Positions 43,999-54,194 of a stretch of 64,000 nt of DNA are shown here, in pieces (within the stretch, counting starts at the first letter, position 1; each line of letters starts with the position of its first letter). This DNA is from Tichowtungia sp964398915 (GTDB taxonomy: Bacteria; Verrucomicrobiota; Kiritimatiellia; Kiritimatiellales; Tichowtungiaceae). Under the pieces are notes generated by a model. The model had not been told where the DNA came from, made no database searches, and saw only the letters and a list, made by a program, of their open reading frames with translations. Where the stretch lies: assembly GCA_964398915.1 (NCBI GenBank), contig CAYNOR010000008.1, positions 1 to 64,000 on the forward strand, written 5' to 3'. A program made the position numbers and the translations under genes.

Positions 43999-45045
43999 TC
44001 ATTCCATAATGTAATGGATCATGGCTTTTCCGATATCGGTGTTGTCGTGGATGCCGCTGAATAGAGAACTTCCCGGGCCGTACGCAAACAACGGAACCAT
44101 GGCGGCCGTATGTTCTTTTTGGGTAAAGCCGGTTCCGTCCACGGTTTTATTTTCGACTGATCCGCCGATCAAAGCGAATCCGCCGGTTTCATGGTCGGCG
44201 GTAATGATCACCAGCGTTTCACCGTTTTTCTCGGCAAAATCAAGCCCGGCTCCGACGGCCGTGTCGAAATCAACGACTTCACTCACCGCATTGGTCCCGT
44301 CATTTTTATGGCAGGCCCAGTCAATCTGGGATCCTTCGACCATCAGAAAGAATCCATCTTTATCCTGAGCGAGAATCTCAATGGCTTTTTGTGTCAGCTC
44401 CTTGAGAGAAACATTCCGCTCTGCCGCATAGGGCGGGTGGAGCGGATAGAGCAGGGCGGCGGCTTTTTGCGGTATACCGATGTTTCGAAATTCTTCCGCA
44501 GTTTGTGCGACGGTCATTTTTCTTTGCAGCACCGGCAGGCTGGGGTTGTTCGCCGCGGCGAAGTGGCTTAGTCCGCTGCCGAAAAGCACGTCGACATCGC
44601 TGGCGGCAATCTGTTCAGCGATTTCAGATTCCATTTTCCGGCCCGACACGTGCACGATGAATCCGGCCGGTGTGGCGTGGGTCAATGCGCAGACGACAGC
44701 AACGCCGGTGGCTTTGCCCTTTTCTTCCGCATACTCAATAATATTTTTCAGCCGTGTGCCGTCGGGCGCGATACCCAGCGCACCGTTGCGGGTTTTTACG
44801 CCGGTGGAAAGCGCCGTGGCGGCGGCGGCTGAATCGGTCACCAGAGAATTGTCCGACCAGGTCGTCGCCAATCCCGTTACCGGACAGCGCTCCATTTCGA
44901 GTTTCCCTTTGGCAACTTTACCAGCGGTCACTTGCGACAGACCCATGCCGTCGCCGATGAATAGAATGATGTTTTTCGGAACGGGATTTTCCGCACAAAC
45001 GGTGTACGCAAAAGCCGCGAGACAAGCCAGCAGGAGTTTTTTCAT
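43999..45045 (-). CDS. alkaline phosphatase
   Basis: A 348-residue exported PhoA-type enzyme. Signal peptide MKKLLLACLAAFAYTVCA; metal-binding FIGDGMGLSQ near 29; active-site Ser in LVTDSAAAATALSTG near 69; MVEGSQIDWACH near 232; ADHETGG near 285; final His in KEHTAAMVPLFAYGPG. It releases phosphate outside the cytoplasm. Confidence 0.94.
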   Translation of the reverse strand: MKKLLLACLAAFAYTVCAENPVPKNIILFIGDGMGLSQVTAGKVAKGKLEMERCPVTGLATTWSDNSLVTDSAAAATALSTGVKTRNGALGIAPDGTRLKNIIEYAEEKGKATGVAVVCALTHATPAGFIVHVSGRKMESEIAEQIAASDVDVLFGSGLSHFAAANNPSLPVLQRKMTVAQTAEEFRNIGIPQKAAALLYPLHPPYAAERNVSLKELTQKAIEILAQDKDGFFLMVEGSQIDWACHKNDGTNAVSEVVDFDTAVGAGLDFAEKNGETLVIITADHETGGFALIGGSVENKTVDGTGFTQKEHTAAMVPLFAYGPGSSLFSGIHDNTDIGKAMIHYIME

Positions 45046-45097
45046 AGGGCCGCGATTTTATCGCATTTTTAAAATTTGTCTGTTAGAAAAGAGCTAA

Positions 45098-46462
45098 ATG
45101 AGCACTACCGATACCATTGCTGCGATCGCCACGCCGTCCGGACAGGGCGGCGTCGGTATTGTCCGCGTTAGCGGTTCCAAGGTTTGGAAAATTGCCGACG
45201 CAATTTTCCACTCTTCGGAGCGACCGTCGCAGGCAAAGGGCGGAACGTTTCTGCACGGCAAGGTGATCGATGCCAACGGGGCTGAAATTGACGAGGCACT
45301 CTGCCTGATTTTCCGGGCGCCGAAAAGTTATACGGGCGAAGACACAATCGAGATTCAGGGACACGGCGGACCCGTTGTCCTAAAAAAAATCCTACGCCGC
45401 TGTCTCGAAGCCGGCGCGCGGATGGCTGAGCCGGGCGAATTCACCAAACGTGCTTTTCTCAATGGCAAGATGGATCTTGTGCAGGCCGAGGCCGTAGCCG
45501 ATCTCATTCATGCGCAAAGCGACCGCGCCGTCCAAGCTGCACTCGAACAGCTCGAAGGGGGGCTCAGTAAAAAGTTTACCGCGCTGTATGACGGACTCAT
45601 GGAAACCGCCGCCGATATTGAAACCACGCTCGACTTTGTTGAAGACGAACTGCCGGAAGATGTGTTTCCAACCCTTGGGAAAAAACTGGATGAGAGTTTT
45701 CTGGCGCTGGAAACGCTGCTGGTTACATGGGACGAAGGACGGCTTTTGCGCGAAGGAGCACGCGTGGTGGTCATGGGTCGTCCCAACGCTGGCAAATCTA
45801 CACTTTTTAATATGTTGCTCGGACACGACCGTGCGATCGTCACCGAGCTGCCGGGCACCACGCGTGATGTGCTCGAAGAGACACTGGTTCTCGACGGCAT
45901 TCCGCTGCGGATACTCGATACGGCCGGACTGCGCGAAACGGACTGCCTGATTGAGCAGGAAGGCATTCGTCGTGCCCGCGTCCATTCCGCCGCCGCCGAT
46001 ATCGCCATCTATCTGATTGACTCGTCGCAGCCGTGTTCGGACGAAGACGCAGAGTATCTCGCCAAACTTAATCCGCAGCGGACCATCGTTGTTCTGAATA
46101 AAATGGATAAAAAAGTTTCAGGCTTCAGGCTTCAGGCTTCAGGTTTCCAGCCCTTGGAAACTTCTCTGATTAACGGCGCTGGAATTTCTGAGCTCAAAGC
46201 CGCCATTTCAGAAAAGCTTGGCGGCATTTCGCACGCGCCGGCCCATGCGGTGATTTCCGAACGCCACCGCGATTTGCTCGAAACCGCCCGCGTTGAGTTA
46301 GAGCAGGCCCGTGATCGGCTGGCCGACGGCGGGGAGCAGGCCGCCGCTCCGGCGACGGAACATTTGCGGGCCGCGCTGGAAGCGCTCGGGCAGGTTACGG
46401 GCCGTGTTTACCATAACGAACTGCTCGACAACATTTTCTCCCGCTTCTGCATCGGGAAATAA
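45098..46462 (+). CDS. mnmE: tRNA modification GTPase MnmE
   Basis: A 454-residue GTPase that, with MnmG, modifies the wobble uridine of tRNAs. N-terminal folate-binding domain (DTIAAIATPSGQGGVGIVRVSG), G domain with G1 GRPNAGKST near 227, LPGTTRD, DTAGLRET and G4 NKMD near 334, and the C-terminal FCIGK cysteine motif. Three dispersed palindromes lie in the coding sequence (45175-45189, 45666-45681, 46144-46160), and residues about 341-354 are encoded by a TTCAGGC tandem repeat inserted between G4 and G5. It nevertheless stays in frame and has all motifs. Confidence 0.95.
   Translation: MSTTDTIAAIATPSGQGGVGIVRVSGSKVWKIADAIFHSSERPSQAKGGTFLHGKVIDANGAEIDEALCLIFRAPKSYTGEDTIEIQGHGGPVVLKKILRRCLEAGARMAEPGEFTKRAFLNGKMDLVQAEAVADLIHAQSDRAVQAALEQLEGGLSKKFTALYDGLMETAADIETTLDFVEDELPEDVFPTLGKKLDESFLALETLLVTWDEGRLLREGARVVVMGRPNAGKSTLFNMLLGHDRAIVTELPGTTRDVLEETLVLDGIPLRILDTAGLRETDCLIEQEGIRRARVHSAAADIAIYLIDSSQPCSDEDAEYLAKLNPQRTIVVLNKMDKKVSGFRLQASGFQPLETSLINGAGISELKAAISEKLGGISHAPAHAVISERHRDLLETARVELEQARDRLADGGEQAAAPATEHLRAALEALGQVTGRVYHNELLDNIFSRFCIGK
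46117..46160. repeat. TTCAGGC tandem repeat with palindrome inside mnmE
   Basis: Four heptamers (TTCAGGC x3 and TTCAGGT, 46117-46144) run into the palindrome TTTCCAGCCCTTGGAAA (46144-46160). The insert encodes SGFRLQASGFQPLE, which has no counterpart in MnmE of other bacteria. Confidence 0.85.
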
Positions 46463-46464
46463 CA

Positions 46465-46481
46465 TTGGCTTTCAAAGCCAA
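46465..46481. repeat. REP hairpin upstream of second RAYT
   Basis: TTGGCTTT-C-AAAGCCAA, a perfect 8-bp stem just before the transposase gene. It matches the first hairpin of the array downstream (TTGGCTCT-G-AGAGCCAA) in design. Confidence 0.75.
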
Positions 46482-46489
46482 AATCAAAC

Positions 46490-46957
46490 ATGGAAAAAGA
46501 ACGAAAATTTAAAAATGATCCACCTCGGCTGGATCGGATTTTTCAAACTTACGATCCTCCGCTCTATTTTGTCACATTCAACACACTTCACCGGAAGCCG
46601 TTGCTGGCCTGCAACGAGGTTTTTGCCGCTTTCACGGCGTATGCCGAGAAAAATGCAATACAGGGACGAGCCGTTGGACGTTTTGTAATTATGCCAGATC
46701 ACATTCATTTGTTTGTACGGATTGGTAAGGACTCTAAGCTGAATGATTTTATACGTTTGCTGAAGCAGGTTCTGACAAAGGAGCTTGGCGTGAAAGATGT
46801 GTGGCAACCGAGATTCTTTGACCATTTGTTGCGGCACTCTGAAAGTTATTTTGAAAAGTGGAATTATGTGCGTGAAAACCCTGTTCGGGCCGGGTTGGTT
46901 GAGCGGGTTGAAGAGTGGTTGTGGCAGGGCGAGATTGTGCGAATTGACGGGGTTTAG
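46490..46957 (+). CDS. second REP-associated transposase (RAYT)
   Basis: A 155-residue Y1/HUH transposase of a different group from the copy at 37988: HUH is MPDHIHLF and the nucleophile is Tyr in KWNYVRENPVRAGL. It lacks the long N- and C-terminal parts of the first. Hairpins of a different sequence flank it, so it seems to serve its own REP family. Confidence 0.88.
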   Translation: MEKERKFKNDPPRLDRIFQTYDPPLYFVTFNTLHRKPLLACNEVFAAFTAYAEKNAIQGRAVGRFVIMPDHIHLFVRIGKDSKLNDFIRLLKQVLTKELGVKDVWQPRFFDHLLRHSESYFEKWNYVRENPVRAGLVERVEEWLWQGEIVRIDGV

Positions 46958-46964
46958 CAGAGAA

Positions 46965-47048
46965 TTGGCTCTGAGAGCCAACGCTACATTGAGCGCAATG
47001 TAGAGTCGGTTCTATGAACCGAAATGTAACGTCGGCTCTATGAGCCGA
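46965..47048. repeat. array of four REP hairpins after second RAYT
   Basis: TTGGCTCT-G-AGAGCCAA (46965-46981), CTACATTG-AGCG-CAATGTAG (46984-47003), TCGGTTC-TAT-GAACCGA (47006-47022) and TCGGCTC-TAT-GAGCCGA (47032-47048). The third and fourth are related in sequence. The array ends 14 bp before the SDR gene and may shape its leader. Confidence 0.85.
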
Positions 47049-47062
47049 TCAGAGGAGTCGAG

Positions 47063-47758
47063 ATGAAAACCATTCTAATTACCGGCGGAGCGCACGGCAT
47101 CGGGCGCGGGTGCGTGGAGCATTTTCTAAAATCCGGCTGGAATGTGACCGCGGTGGATATTCAACCGATGGAATCCGGCGAACGGCTGGAAGCTGTTTCC
47201 GGCGACACGTCGCTTGAAGCCACTGCGCAGCGGGCCGTAGAAAAAACGATAGAACGGTTCGGACGTCTCGATGCGCTGATTAATAATGCGGGTGTTTCAG
47301 CTTTAGGAAAATTCAGTGTCGCCGATCTGCCGCTCGAAGAATGGAACCGTGTGATCGGTGTGAATTTGACGGGCTGTTTTCTGATGGCCAAATATACCGC
47401 GCCGTTTCTGCGCAAAGCAAAAGGCGCGATCGTGAATATCGCCTCGACCCGCGCGATGATGTCGGAGTCGGACAGTGAAGCTTACGCGGCCTCGAAGGGC
47501 GGGGTCGTGGCGCTGACGCATGCACTGGCCGTCAGTCTCGGACCCGATGTGCGTGTCAATTGCATTAGTCCCGGCTGGATCGAAACGCGCAAAGGCGCCA
47601 AACATAGCGACGCCGACCGCGCACAACATCCGGCAGGTCGCGTCGGAACTCCTCAGGATATTGCGGAACTGGCGGCTTACCTGATTTCCGCTGGCTTCGT
47701 CACCGGACAAAACGTTGTTGTCGACGGGGGTATGACGAAGAAAATGATTTATGTTTAG
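47063..47758 (+). CDS. SDR-family oxidoreductase
   Basis: A 231-residue short-chain dehydrogenase: TGGAHGIG near residue 7, NNAG near 75, catalytic Ser in IASTRA, YAASK (Tyr-x3-Lys) near 146, and PGWIET. The D in VDIQP after the second strand favours NAD(H). Substrate unknown. AGAGGAG precedes the ATG. It converges with dinB. Confidence 0.9.
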   Translation: MKTILITGGAHGIGRGCVEHFLKSGWNVTAVDIQPMESGERLEAVSGDTSLEATAQRAVEKTIERFGRLDALINNAGVSALGKFSVADLPLEEWNRVIGVNLTGCFLMAKYTAPFLRKAKGAIVNIASTRAMMSESDSEAYAASKGGVVALTHALAVSLGPDVRVNCISPGWIETRKGAKHSDADRAQHPAGRVGTPQDIAELAAYLISAGFVTGQNVVVDGGMTKKMIYV

Positions 47759-47762
47759 TTCG

Positions 47763-48977
47763 TTATTTTCCGCCGTCCGGCGGATTCTCATCAATCGTTG
47801 ACGCCCGCCGGATGCTGGCACTGCCGAATTTCGCCCGGATGCGGTCGACCGCGCGGCTGAGCTGTTCGCGTTTGCCGGACATTTTCTTTTCCGAGGTCTG
47901 GAAAAGATCGAGCTGCGGAGCGTCGGCGCTGCGACGCAGTCCGCTGACGCCGAATCCGATAAGCCGCACCGCGCTGTGCATACGTTCTTTCCGGAGCAGT
48001 TCCAGCGCGGTTTCGCGCAGGGTGATGTCGTCGCAGCACGGCGGATCAAGTTTCCGCTGACGGGTGATGGTTGAAAAATCGGTCCAGCGGAGTTTGATCT
48101 GCGCGGTGGTTGCGTAGAAGCCCGCTTGGCGCAGGCGTGTGCCGACTTTATCGGCCAGATCGAGCAGGGCGGATTCAATCGCCGCCGCATCGCGCTGATC
48201 TTCATCGAACGTTATTTCGTTGGAGATGCTTTTTTCTTCGCTTCCGGTCGTGAGTTCGCGCTCATCGAAGCCGAAGGCGAGGCGGCGGAAGCTGGCGGCG
48301 GTATTTTCGCCGACCCACACAGCGAGTCTGGCCGGATCGACGGTTTGCAGGTCGCCGATGGTACGGATCTTGTGCGCTTCGAGAATCTCCTGCGTTTTTC
48401 TGCCCGCGCCCCACATCCGCTTGACCGGCAGCGGCGCCAGAAAGGCGTGAATAAGTTTTTCCGCTGACGGGACGATGGTGAGTCCGTCGGGTTTGTTGAG
48501 ATCGCTGGCGATTTTGGCGAGGAACATATTGGGCGCGACGCCGACGGAACAGGTCAGGCCGGTTTCCTCTTTTACGGCGGTTTTGATTTTGCGGGCGATT
48601 TCGGGGCCGTCGCCGAATAGGTAGCGTGCGCCGGTGACGTCGAGAAACGCTTCATCGCAGGAAAGCGGTTCAACCAGCGGAGTGAAGCGGCGGAAGATTC
48701 CCATGATTTGTTCAGAAACAGCATGGTAGCGCTTCATGTTCGGCGGCAGGAAGACTGCGTGCGGGCACAGCTTGAAGGCGGTACGCGACGGCATGGCCGA
48801 GTGAATGCCGAATTTACGCGCTTCATAGGAGCAGGTGGAGACCACGCCGCGCTTGTCGGGCGGCGAGCCGATCACTACCGGCAGACCTTTCAGCTCCGGA
48901 TGATCATGCACCTCGACCGCCGCAAAAAAAGCGTCCATGTCGATGTGAAGTATGGTTTTCTGTGAAGTTCCAGACAT
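47763..48977 (-). CDS. dinB: DNA polymerase IV (DinB)
   Basis: A 404-residue Y-family translesion polymerase. Catalytic acids: D in HIDMDAFFAAVE (residue 13-15) and DE in SCDEAFLD near 112. Little-finger domain ends about 350, and QLDLFQ near 363 fits a beta-clamp-binding motif. SYEARKFGIHSAMPSRTA is typical. A palindrome (48968-48982) overlaps its first codons, so the start codons encode MSGT within the repeat's arm. Confidence 0.95.
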   Translation of the reverse strand: MSGTSQKTILHIDMDAFFAAVEVHDHPELKGLPVVIGSPPDKRGVVSTCSYEARKFGIHSAMPSRTAFKLCPHAVFLPPNMKRYHAVSEQIMGIFRRFTPLVEPLSCDEAFLDVTGARYLFGDGPEIARKIKTAVKEETGLTCSVGVAPNMFLAKIASDLNKPDGLTIVPSAEKLIHAFLAPLPVKRMWGAGRKTQEILEAHKIRTIGDLQTVDPARLAVWVGENTAASFRRLAFGFDERELTTGSEEKSISNEITFDEDQRDAAAIESALLDLADKVGTRLRQAGFYATTAQIKLRWTDFSTITRQRKLDPPCCDDITLRETALELLRKERMHSAVRLIGFGVSGLRRSADAPQLDLFQTSEKKMSGKREQLSRAVDRIRAKFGSASIRRASTIDENPPDGGK

Positions 48978-49122
48978 TGGAAAAATTCTGCCATGGTTTC
49001 CAAAGGTTGGGAATCTGGTTCTGTGCTCTTTGAGAATTGGCGCAGTAACGTTGCTGGTATTAACGCAGTGAGGGCCCCGCGTCTACATTGAAGATTCTGA
49101 CTCCCGACTTCTGACCTCTGGC
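48978..49122. repeat. gap with palindrome and purine-rich repeat
   Basis: Between dinB and glnS: TTCCAAAGGTTGGGAA at 48998-49013, and a degenerate tandem GACTTCTGACCTCTG near 49100-49122, the complement of the pattern seen at 463-488. No gene or clear terminator was seen. Confidence 0.6.
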
Positions 49123-50775
<1,653 letters not shown>

Positions 50776-50870
50776 AGAAATTCCTTAAAGTAAGGCCTTT
50801 TTCTGCCTGATTTCAGGGTAAATGGCAACACTTTGCGCCGAATATCGGACAGAACAACCCGTTTTTAAAG

Positions 50871-50925
50871 TTGACTAGCGAGCCGTTATTTCATTAAAAC
50901 CTAGGAATCTGATAATAATTTGTCG
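50871..50925 (+). promoter_or_regulatory. predicted promoter and operator of rrf2-cysK
   Basis: TTGACT at 50871-50876 is a good -35 box; with a 17-nt spacer the -10 would be TTAAAA (50894-50899). AACCTAGGAATCTGATAATAATT (50897-50920) just downstream is AT-rich with Rrf2-like CCTAGGAATC character and may be the autoregulatory site. Confidence 0.4.
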
Positions 50926-50947
50926 ATTTAAGCTGGGAGAATAAAAT

Positions 50948-51391
50948 ATGAAGATGTCAACTAAGGGTCGGTACGCCGTTCGTATTCTGTTGAGCATTGC
51001 CCGTTATCAAAAAAACGGACCGGTTTCCAAGAAGGTTATCGCGGAAGAGGAATTGATCTCTGCGGACTACATTGAGCAGATTATTGTCCCGCTTAAAAAT
51101 GACGGGCTTGTTGTGGGTTTGCGCGGGGTCAAAGGAGGCTTCCGCCTAGCTAAAGATCCTGCAAAGATCACCATTTATGACATTCTTCGCGCTTCCGAAG
51201 GCGAAATGGCACTGGTTGACTGTGAGCGTAATGACTGCAAAGGCCGCGACAAAAACATTTGTGTAACCCGTCCGGTTTGGGAAGGTGCTTCCAAAGTACT
51301 TGAGGCTTATTTCTCAAAAATAACGCTTAAGGATTTGCTCAATAAAGTGGCTGATCTCGAAAAATCCGGGGTTTCCAGCTACACCATTTAA
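50948..51391 (+). CDS. Rrf2-family transcriptional regulator
   Basis: A 147-residue regulator. Winged HTH at the N-terminus (MSTKGRYAVRILLSIAR, ISADYIEQIIVPLKNDGLVVGLRGVKGGFRLAK), then DCERNDCKGRDKNIC, three cysteines spaced C-x4-C-x7-C, which could bind an Fe-S cluster as in IscR. Directly upstream of cysK, as CymR and some IscR-like proteins are, so it probably controls cysteine synthesis or Fe-S supply. GGGAGA 7 nt before the ATG. Confidence 0.9.
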   Translation: MKMSTKGRYAVRILLSIARYQKNGPVSKKVIAEEELISADYIEQIIVPLKNDGLVVGLRGVKGGFRLAKDPAKITIYDILRASEGEMALVDCERNDCKGRDKNICVTRPVWEGASKVLEAYFSKITLKDLLNKVADLEKSGVSSYTI

Positions 51392-51409
51392 TTTGTGAGG
51401 GATTCTCCA

Positions 51410-52336
51410 ATGAAAATTTATGACAACGTAACGCAGACTATTGGCGGTACTCCGCTTGTACGGCTGAATCGCCTTACTGCCGGCCTCAAAGCCACTGTTG
51501 CCGTTAAAATGGAATCTCGCAATCCGCTTGGCAGCGTTAAAGATCGCATCGGAATTGCTATGATTGAGGCCGCTGAAAAAAGCGGAGAGCTTGCGCCCGG
51601 GGCAACTATTGTTGAACCGACCAGCGGCAATACCGGCATTGCACTCGCTTTTTCCGCCGCCGCCAAAGGATATAAGCTGATTCTTACTATGCCCGAAACC
51701 ATGAGTATTGAGCGGCGGAAACTGCTGGCCGCACTGGGGGCAGAGCTGATTTTGACGCCCGGTAACGAGGGGATGCCGGGTGCTATCAAAAGGGCGGAAG
51801 AACTGGTCGGAAAACTGCCTAACGCCTATATGCCGCAGCAATTCGATAACGCCGCCAATCCGGAAATTCACCGCCAGACCACAGCGATTGAAATTTGGAA
51901 TGACACGGACGGTAAGGTGGACTTTTTTGTTGCGGGGGTCGGCACCGGAGGAACGTTGACCGGCGTCGGCGGTGTGCTGAAAAAGAAAAAGCCCGGCGTA
52001 AAAGTTGTCGCGGTCGAGCCGGCCGATTCACCAGTGCTGTCCGGCGGTAAGCCGGGGCCGCACAAAATTCAAGGAATCGGCGCAGGATTTATTCCGACGA
52101 ATCTGGACGTCAAACTGATCGATGAGACCCTACAGATTGCCGCCGCCGATGCAGGAATCACTGCACGCCGTTTAGCTAAAGAAGAGGGAATTCTGTGCGG
52201 AATTTCAGCTGGCGGAAACGTTTGGGCTGCGATTCAGCTGGCCAAACGTCCGGAAAATGAAGGCAAGCTCATCGTCACGGTCATTTGTGACAGCGGCGAG
52301 CGCTATCTCTCAACCTGGCTTTTTGACGAAAACTGA
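51410..52336 (+). CDS. cysK: cysteine synthase A
   Basis: A 308-residue PLP enzyme that makes cysteine from O-acetylserine and sulfide. The PLP lysine is in NPLGSVKDRIG; EPTSGNTGIALAF and GTGGTLTGVGGVL bind substrate and PLP phosphate; CDSGERYLST closes the protein. The start at 51410 (MKIYDNVTQTIGGTPLV) has GAGGG 9 nt upstream and fits the family. It follows the Rrf2 gene by 18 bp. Confidence 0.95.
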   Translation: MKIYDNVTQTIGGTPLVRLNRLTAGLKATVAVKMESRNPLGSVKDRIGIAMIEAAEKSGELAPGATIVEPTSGNTGIALAFSAAAKGYKLILTMPETMSIERRKLLAALGAELILTPGNEGMPGAIKRAEELVGKLPNAYMPQQFDNAANPEIHRQTTAIEIWNDTDGKVDFFVAGVGTGGTLTGVGGVLKKKKPGVKVVAVEPADSPVLSGGKPGPHKIQGIGAGFIPTNLDVKLIDETLQIAAADAGITARRLAKEEGILCGISAGGNVWAAIQLAKRPENEGKLIVTVICDSGERYLSTWLFDEN

Positions 52337-52428
52337 TCGGTATTTGTCGTCCCGCTGGCCGTAAACAGATTGATCAGTACGGGTTAAATTAGTTTTTAAA
52401 CCCGGGCATTTATGCTAGCGTTCCGACC

Positions 52429-54105
52429 GTGTTATCCAGACTCAAACTGCTGGTTTGTCTGTTGAGCATGAGTTGTGTTGCCGCTCAGGCTGCGGATCGT
52501 TTTATTGATCTCGGTGCGGGCTCTGTTTATTCCGGAACTATGGCTTATTCCGGCTTTTCACTTGCGGCCCCGCAATGGATGGAAACGTCTGTTTTCAACC
52601 GGGTCAATTCCTTCATCCCGAACGATCCGCTTTATTCCAGTCAGTGGCACCTTAATGCAGTTAATGTTCAGGAGGCCTGGGATCGGGGGTATTCGGGCGC
52701 AGGCGTAACCATTGGGTTCGTTGACGACGGTATTCAGATGAACCATCCGGATCTTTCGGTCTCTGCATCCGACAGTTATGATTTTGTTGGGAATGACATC
52801 GATCCATCGCCCGCGCTCCCGGACCAGAATCATGGAACCGCCGTAGCCGGTGTGGCCGCGGCAAAAGGGAATAACAGTCTCGGAGTGATTGCGCCTGCTT
52901 ATAATGCGACTGTTGCGGGACTGAAAGTCGGATTCGACGGTTCCGGAACGTATCAGCAGTTTATTGACGCGACGCTCTATCACTCTTCAAGCGTTAATCC
53001 GGCACAGAACACGATCAAAATCAAAAATCACAGCTACGGCGTCGCCAGTCCGTATGCCGATGACGCCGGACTTCTGGCGGAATCCGCCGCACTGAATCAA
53101 TCGGCATCGGCGGGCACGATTCATGTTCTGGCTGCCGGCAATGAACGCGGTGATGCCAACTGGAAGCGGTTTCAATCCACGGACAGCGCCATCGTAGTCT
53201 CCGCGACAGCCGATGACGGGACCTCTGCTTATTACAGCAACATCGGCGCCAACATTACAGTCACTGCTCCCAGCAGCGGCGGCGCGCAAAGTATCACTAC
53301 GACAGACCGGACCGGCAGTGATGGATATACCAACGCCGATTACACGGCGCAATTCGGCGGCACCAGCGCCTCAGCTCCTTTAGTCGCGGGGATCATAGCC
53401 ATGGGCGTTGAGGCCAATCCGACTATGGATGTGCGAACCGCCAAGCACCTGCTGGCGATGACCAGTGAAAAAATTGATGCGACCAACAGTTACTGGAATC
53501 AAAATGCCGCCGGAGTGAATTTTAATCCGTTTTACGGCTTCGGTATGATTGACGCCGGAGCTTTTGTTGCCGCCTCCGGAATTTATACAGGAGTTACCGA
53601 CCGGGTTGTCGGGACAGTAGACTTGACACCTATTGGCGGAAAAGTCATCGCGGATCGCCCGGATGATAAAAGTTGGCTGTGGGGGCATGTTACGGGTATC
53701 AATGTTGCTGCCGGAATATTTTCTGATCCGCTCGAAGAGATTGTTCTAACGGTTTCAATGGAAGCTTCGGTGGCATCTACGTGGTCTCCGACCGAATTGA
53801 CCATCGATGTTGTTGATCCATACGGAAATCAGCTCACCGCAGCGTTCTATTCCACCACCGCGGCCGGCACCAATGAGATTGTTTCGTGGAATTATGTCGT
53901 AAACGGGTTTTGGGGTGAAGGTCCTGCCGGTCAGTGGGTGATCGGGCTGGGCGACGGCGTGGATAACGGGCAGACTGGCACCTTAACCGAACTCGCCATG
54001 ACGTTTAATACCGGACAGGTCGTTCCTGAACCTTCACCGGTTATACTGGTGACGCTGGTCTGCGCCGTTGCTTTTTGGATTCGCCGGCGATTTCCAGCGT
54101 ACTAA
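52429..54105 (+). CDS. PEP-CTERM-anchored subtilase with P domain
   Basis: A 558-residue secreted S8 protease. GTG start, signal peptide (LKLLVCLLSMSCVAAQA). Catalytic Asp in GFVDDGIQMNHPDL, His in NHGTAVAGVAAAKGN, Ser in GGTSASAPLVAGII. Residues about 385-520 resemble a proprotein-convertase P domain (TVSMEASVASTWSPTELTI, GPAGQWVIGLGD). The C-terminus VPEPSPVILVTLVCAVAFWIRRR is a PEP-CTERM sorting signal (motif, helix, basic tail), so an exosortase system should exist elsewhere in the genome. Confidence 0.92.
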   Translation: MLSRLKLLVCLLSMSCVAAQAADRFIDLGAGSVYSGTMAYSGFSLAAPQWMETSVFNRVNSFIPNDPLYSSQWHLNAVNVQEAWDRGYSGAGVTIGFVDDGIQMNHPDLSVSASDSYDFVGNDIDPSPALPDQNHGTAVAGVAAAKGNNSLGVIAPAYNATVAGLKVGFDGSGTYQQFIDATLYHSSSVNPAQNTIKIKNHSYGVASPYADDAGLLAESAALNQSASAGTIHVLAAGNERGDANWKRFQSTDSAIVVSATADDGTSAYYSNIGANITVTAPSSGGAQSITTTDRTGSDGYTNADYTAQFGGTSASAPLVAGIIAMGVEANPTMDVRTAKHLLAMTSEKIDATNSYWNQNAAGVNFNPFYGFGMIDAGAFVAASGIYTGVTDRVVGTVDLTPIGGKVIADRPDDKSWLWGHVTGINVAAGIFSDPLEEIVLTVSMEASVASTWSPTELTIDVVDPYGNQLTAAFYSTTAAGTNEIVSWNYVVNGFWGEGPAGQWVIGLGDGVDNGQTGTLTELAMTFNTGQVVPEPSPVILVTLVCAVAFWIRRRFPAY

Positions 54106-54167
54106 AATGGCGAATTGAATTTCCCGGATAATTGGAAAAACCTTGATTCAGCCGCTTAAATATCCTT

Positions 54168-54187
54168 TTATCCGGACAAGCGGATAA
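54168..54187 (+). promoter_or_regulatory. predicted ArsR operator of SAM-cycle operon
   Basis: TTATCCG and CGGATAA flank a 6-nt centre, a perfect 7-bp inverted repeat, 8 bp before the start codon of the ArsR-methyltransferase gene. Position and symmetry fit an autoregulated ArsR-family site. Confidence 0.6.
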
Positions 54188-54194
54188 ACGAAAT

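Noticed and set aside
46965..47048. CRISPR array
   Set aside because: The repeats are hairpins of differing sequence with spacers of 2-9 bp, not identical repeats with uniform spacers. No cas genes in the window.
52381..52403. Terminator after cysK
   Set aside because: GGGTTAAA and TTTAAACCC pair only imperfectly and no T-run follows.
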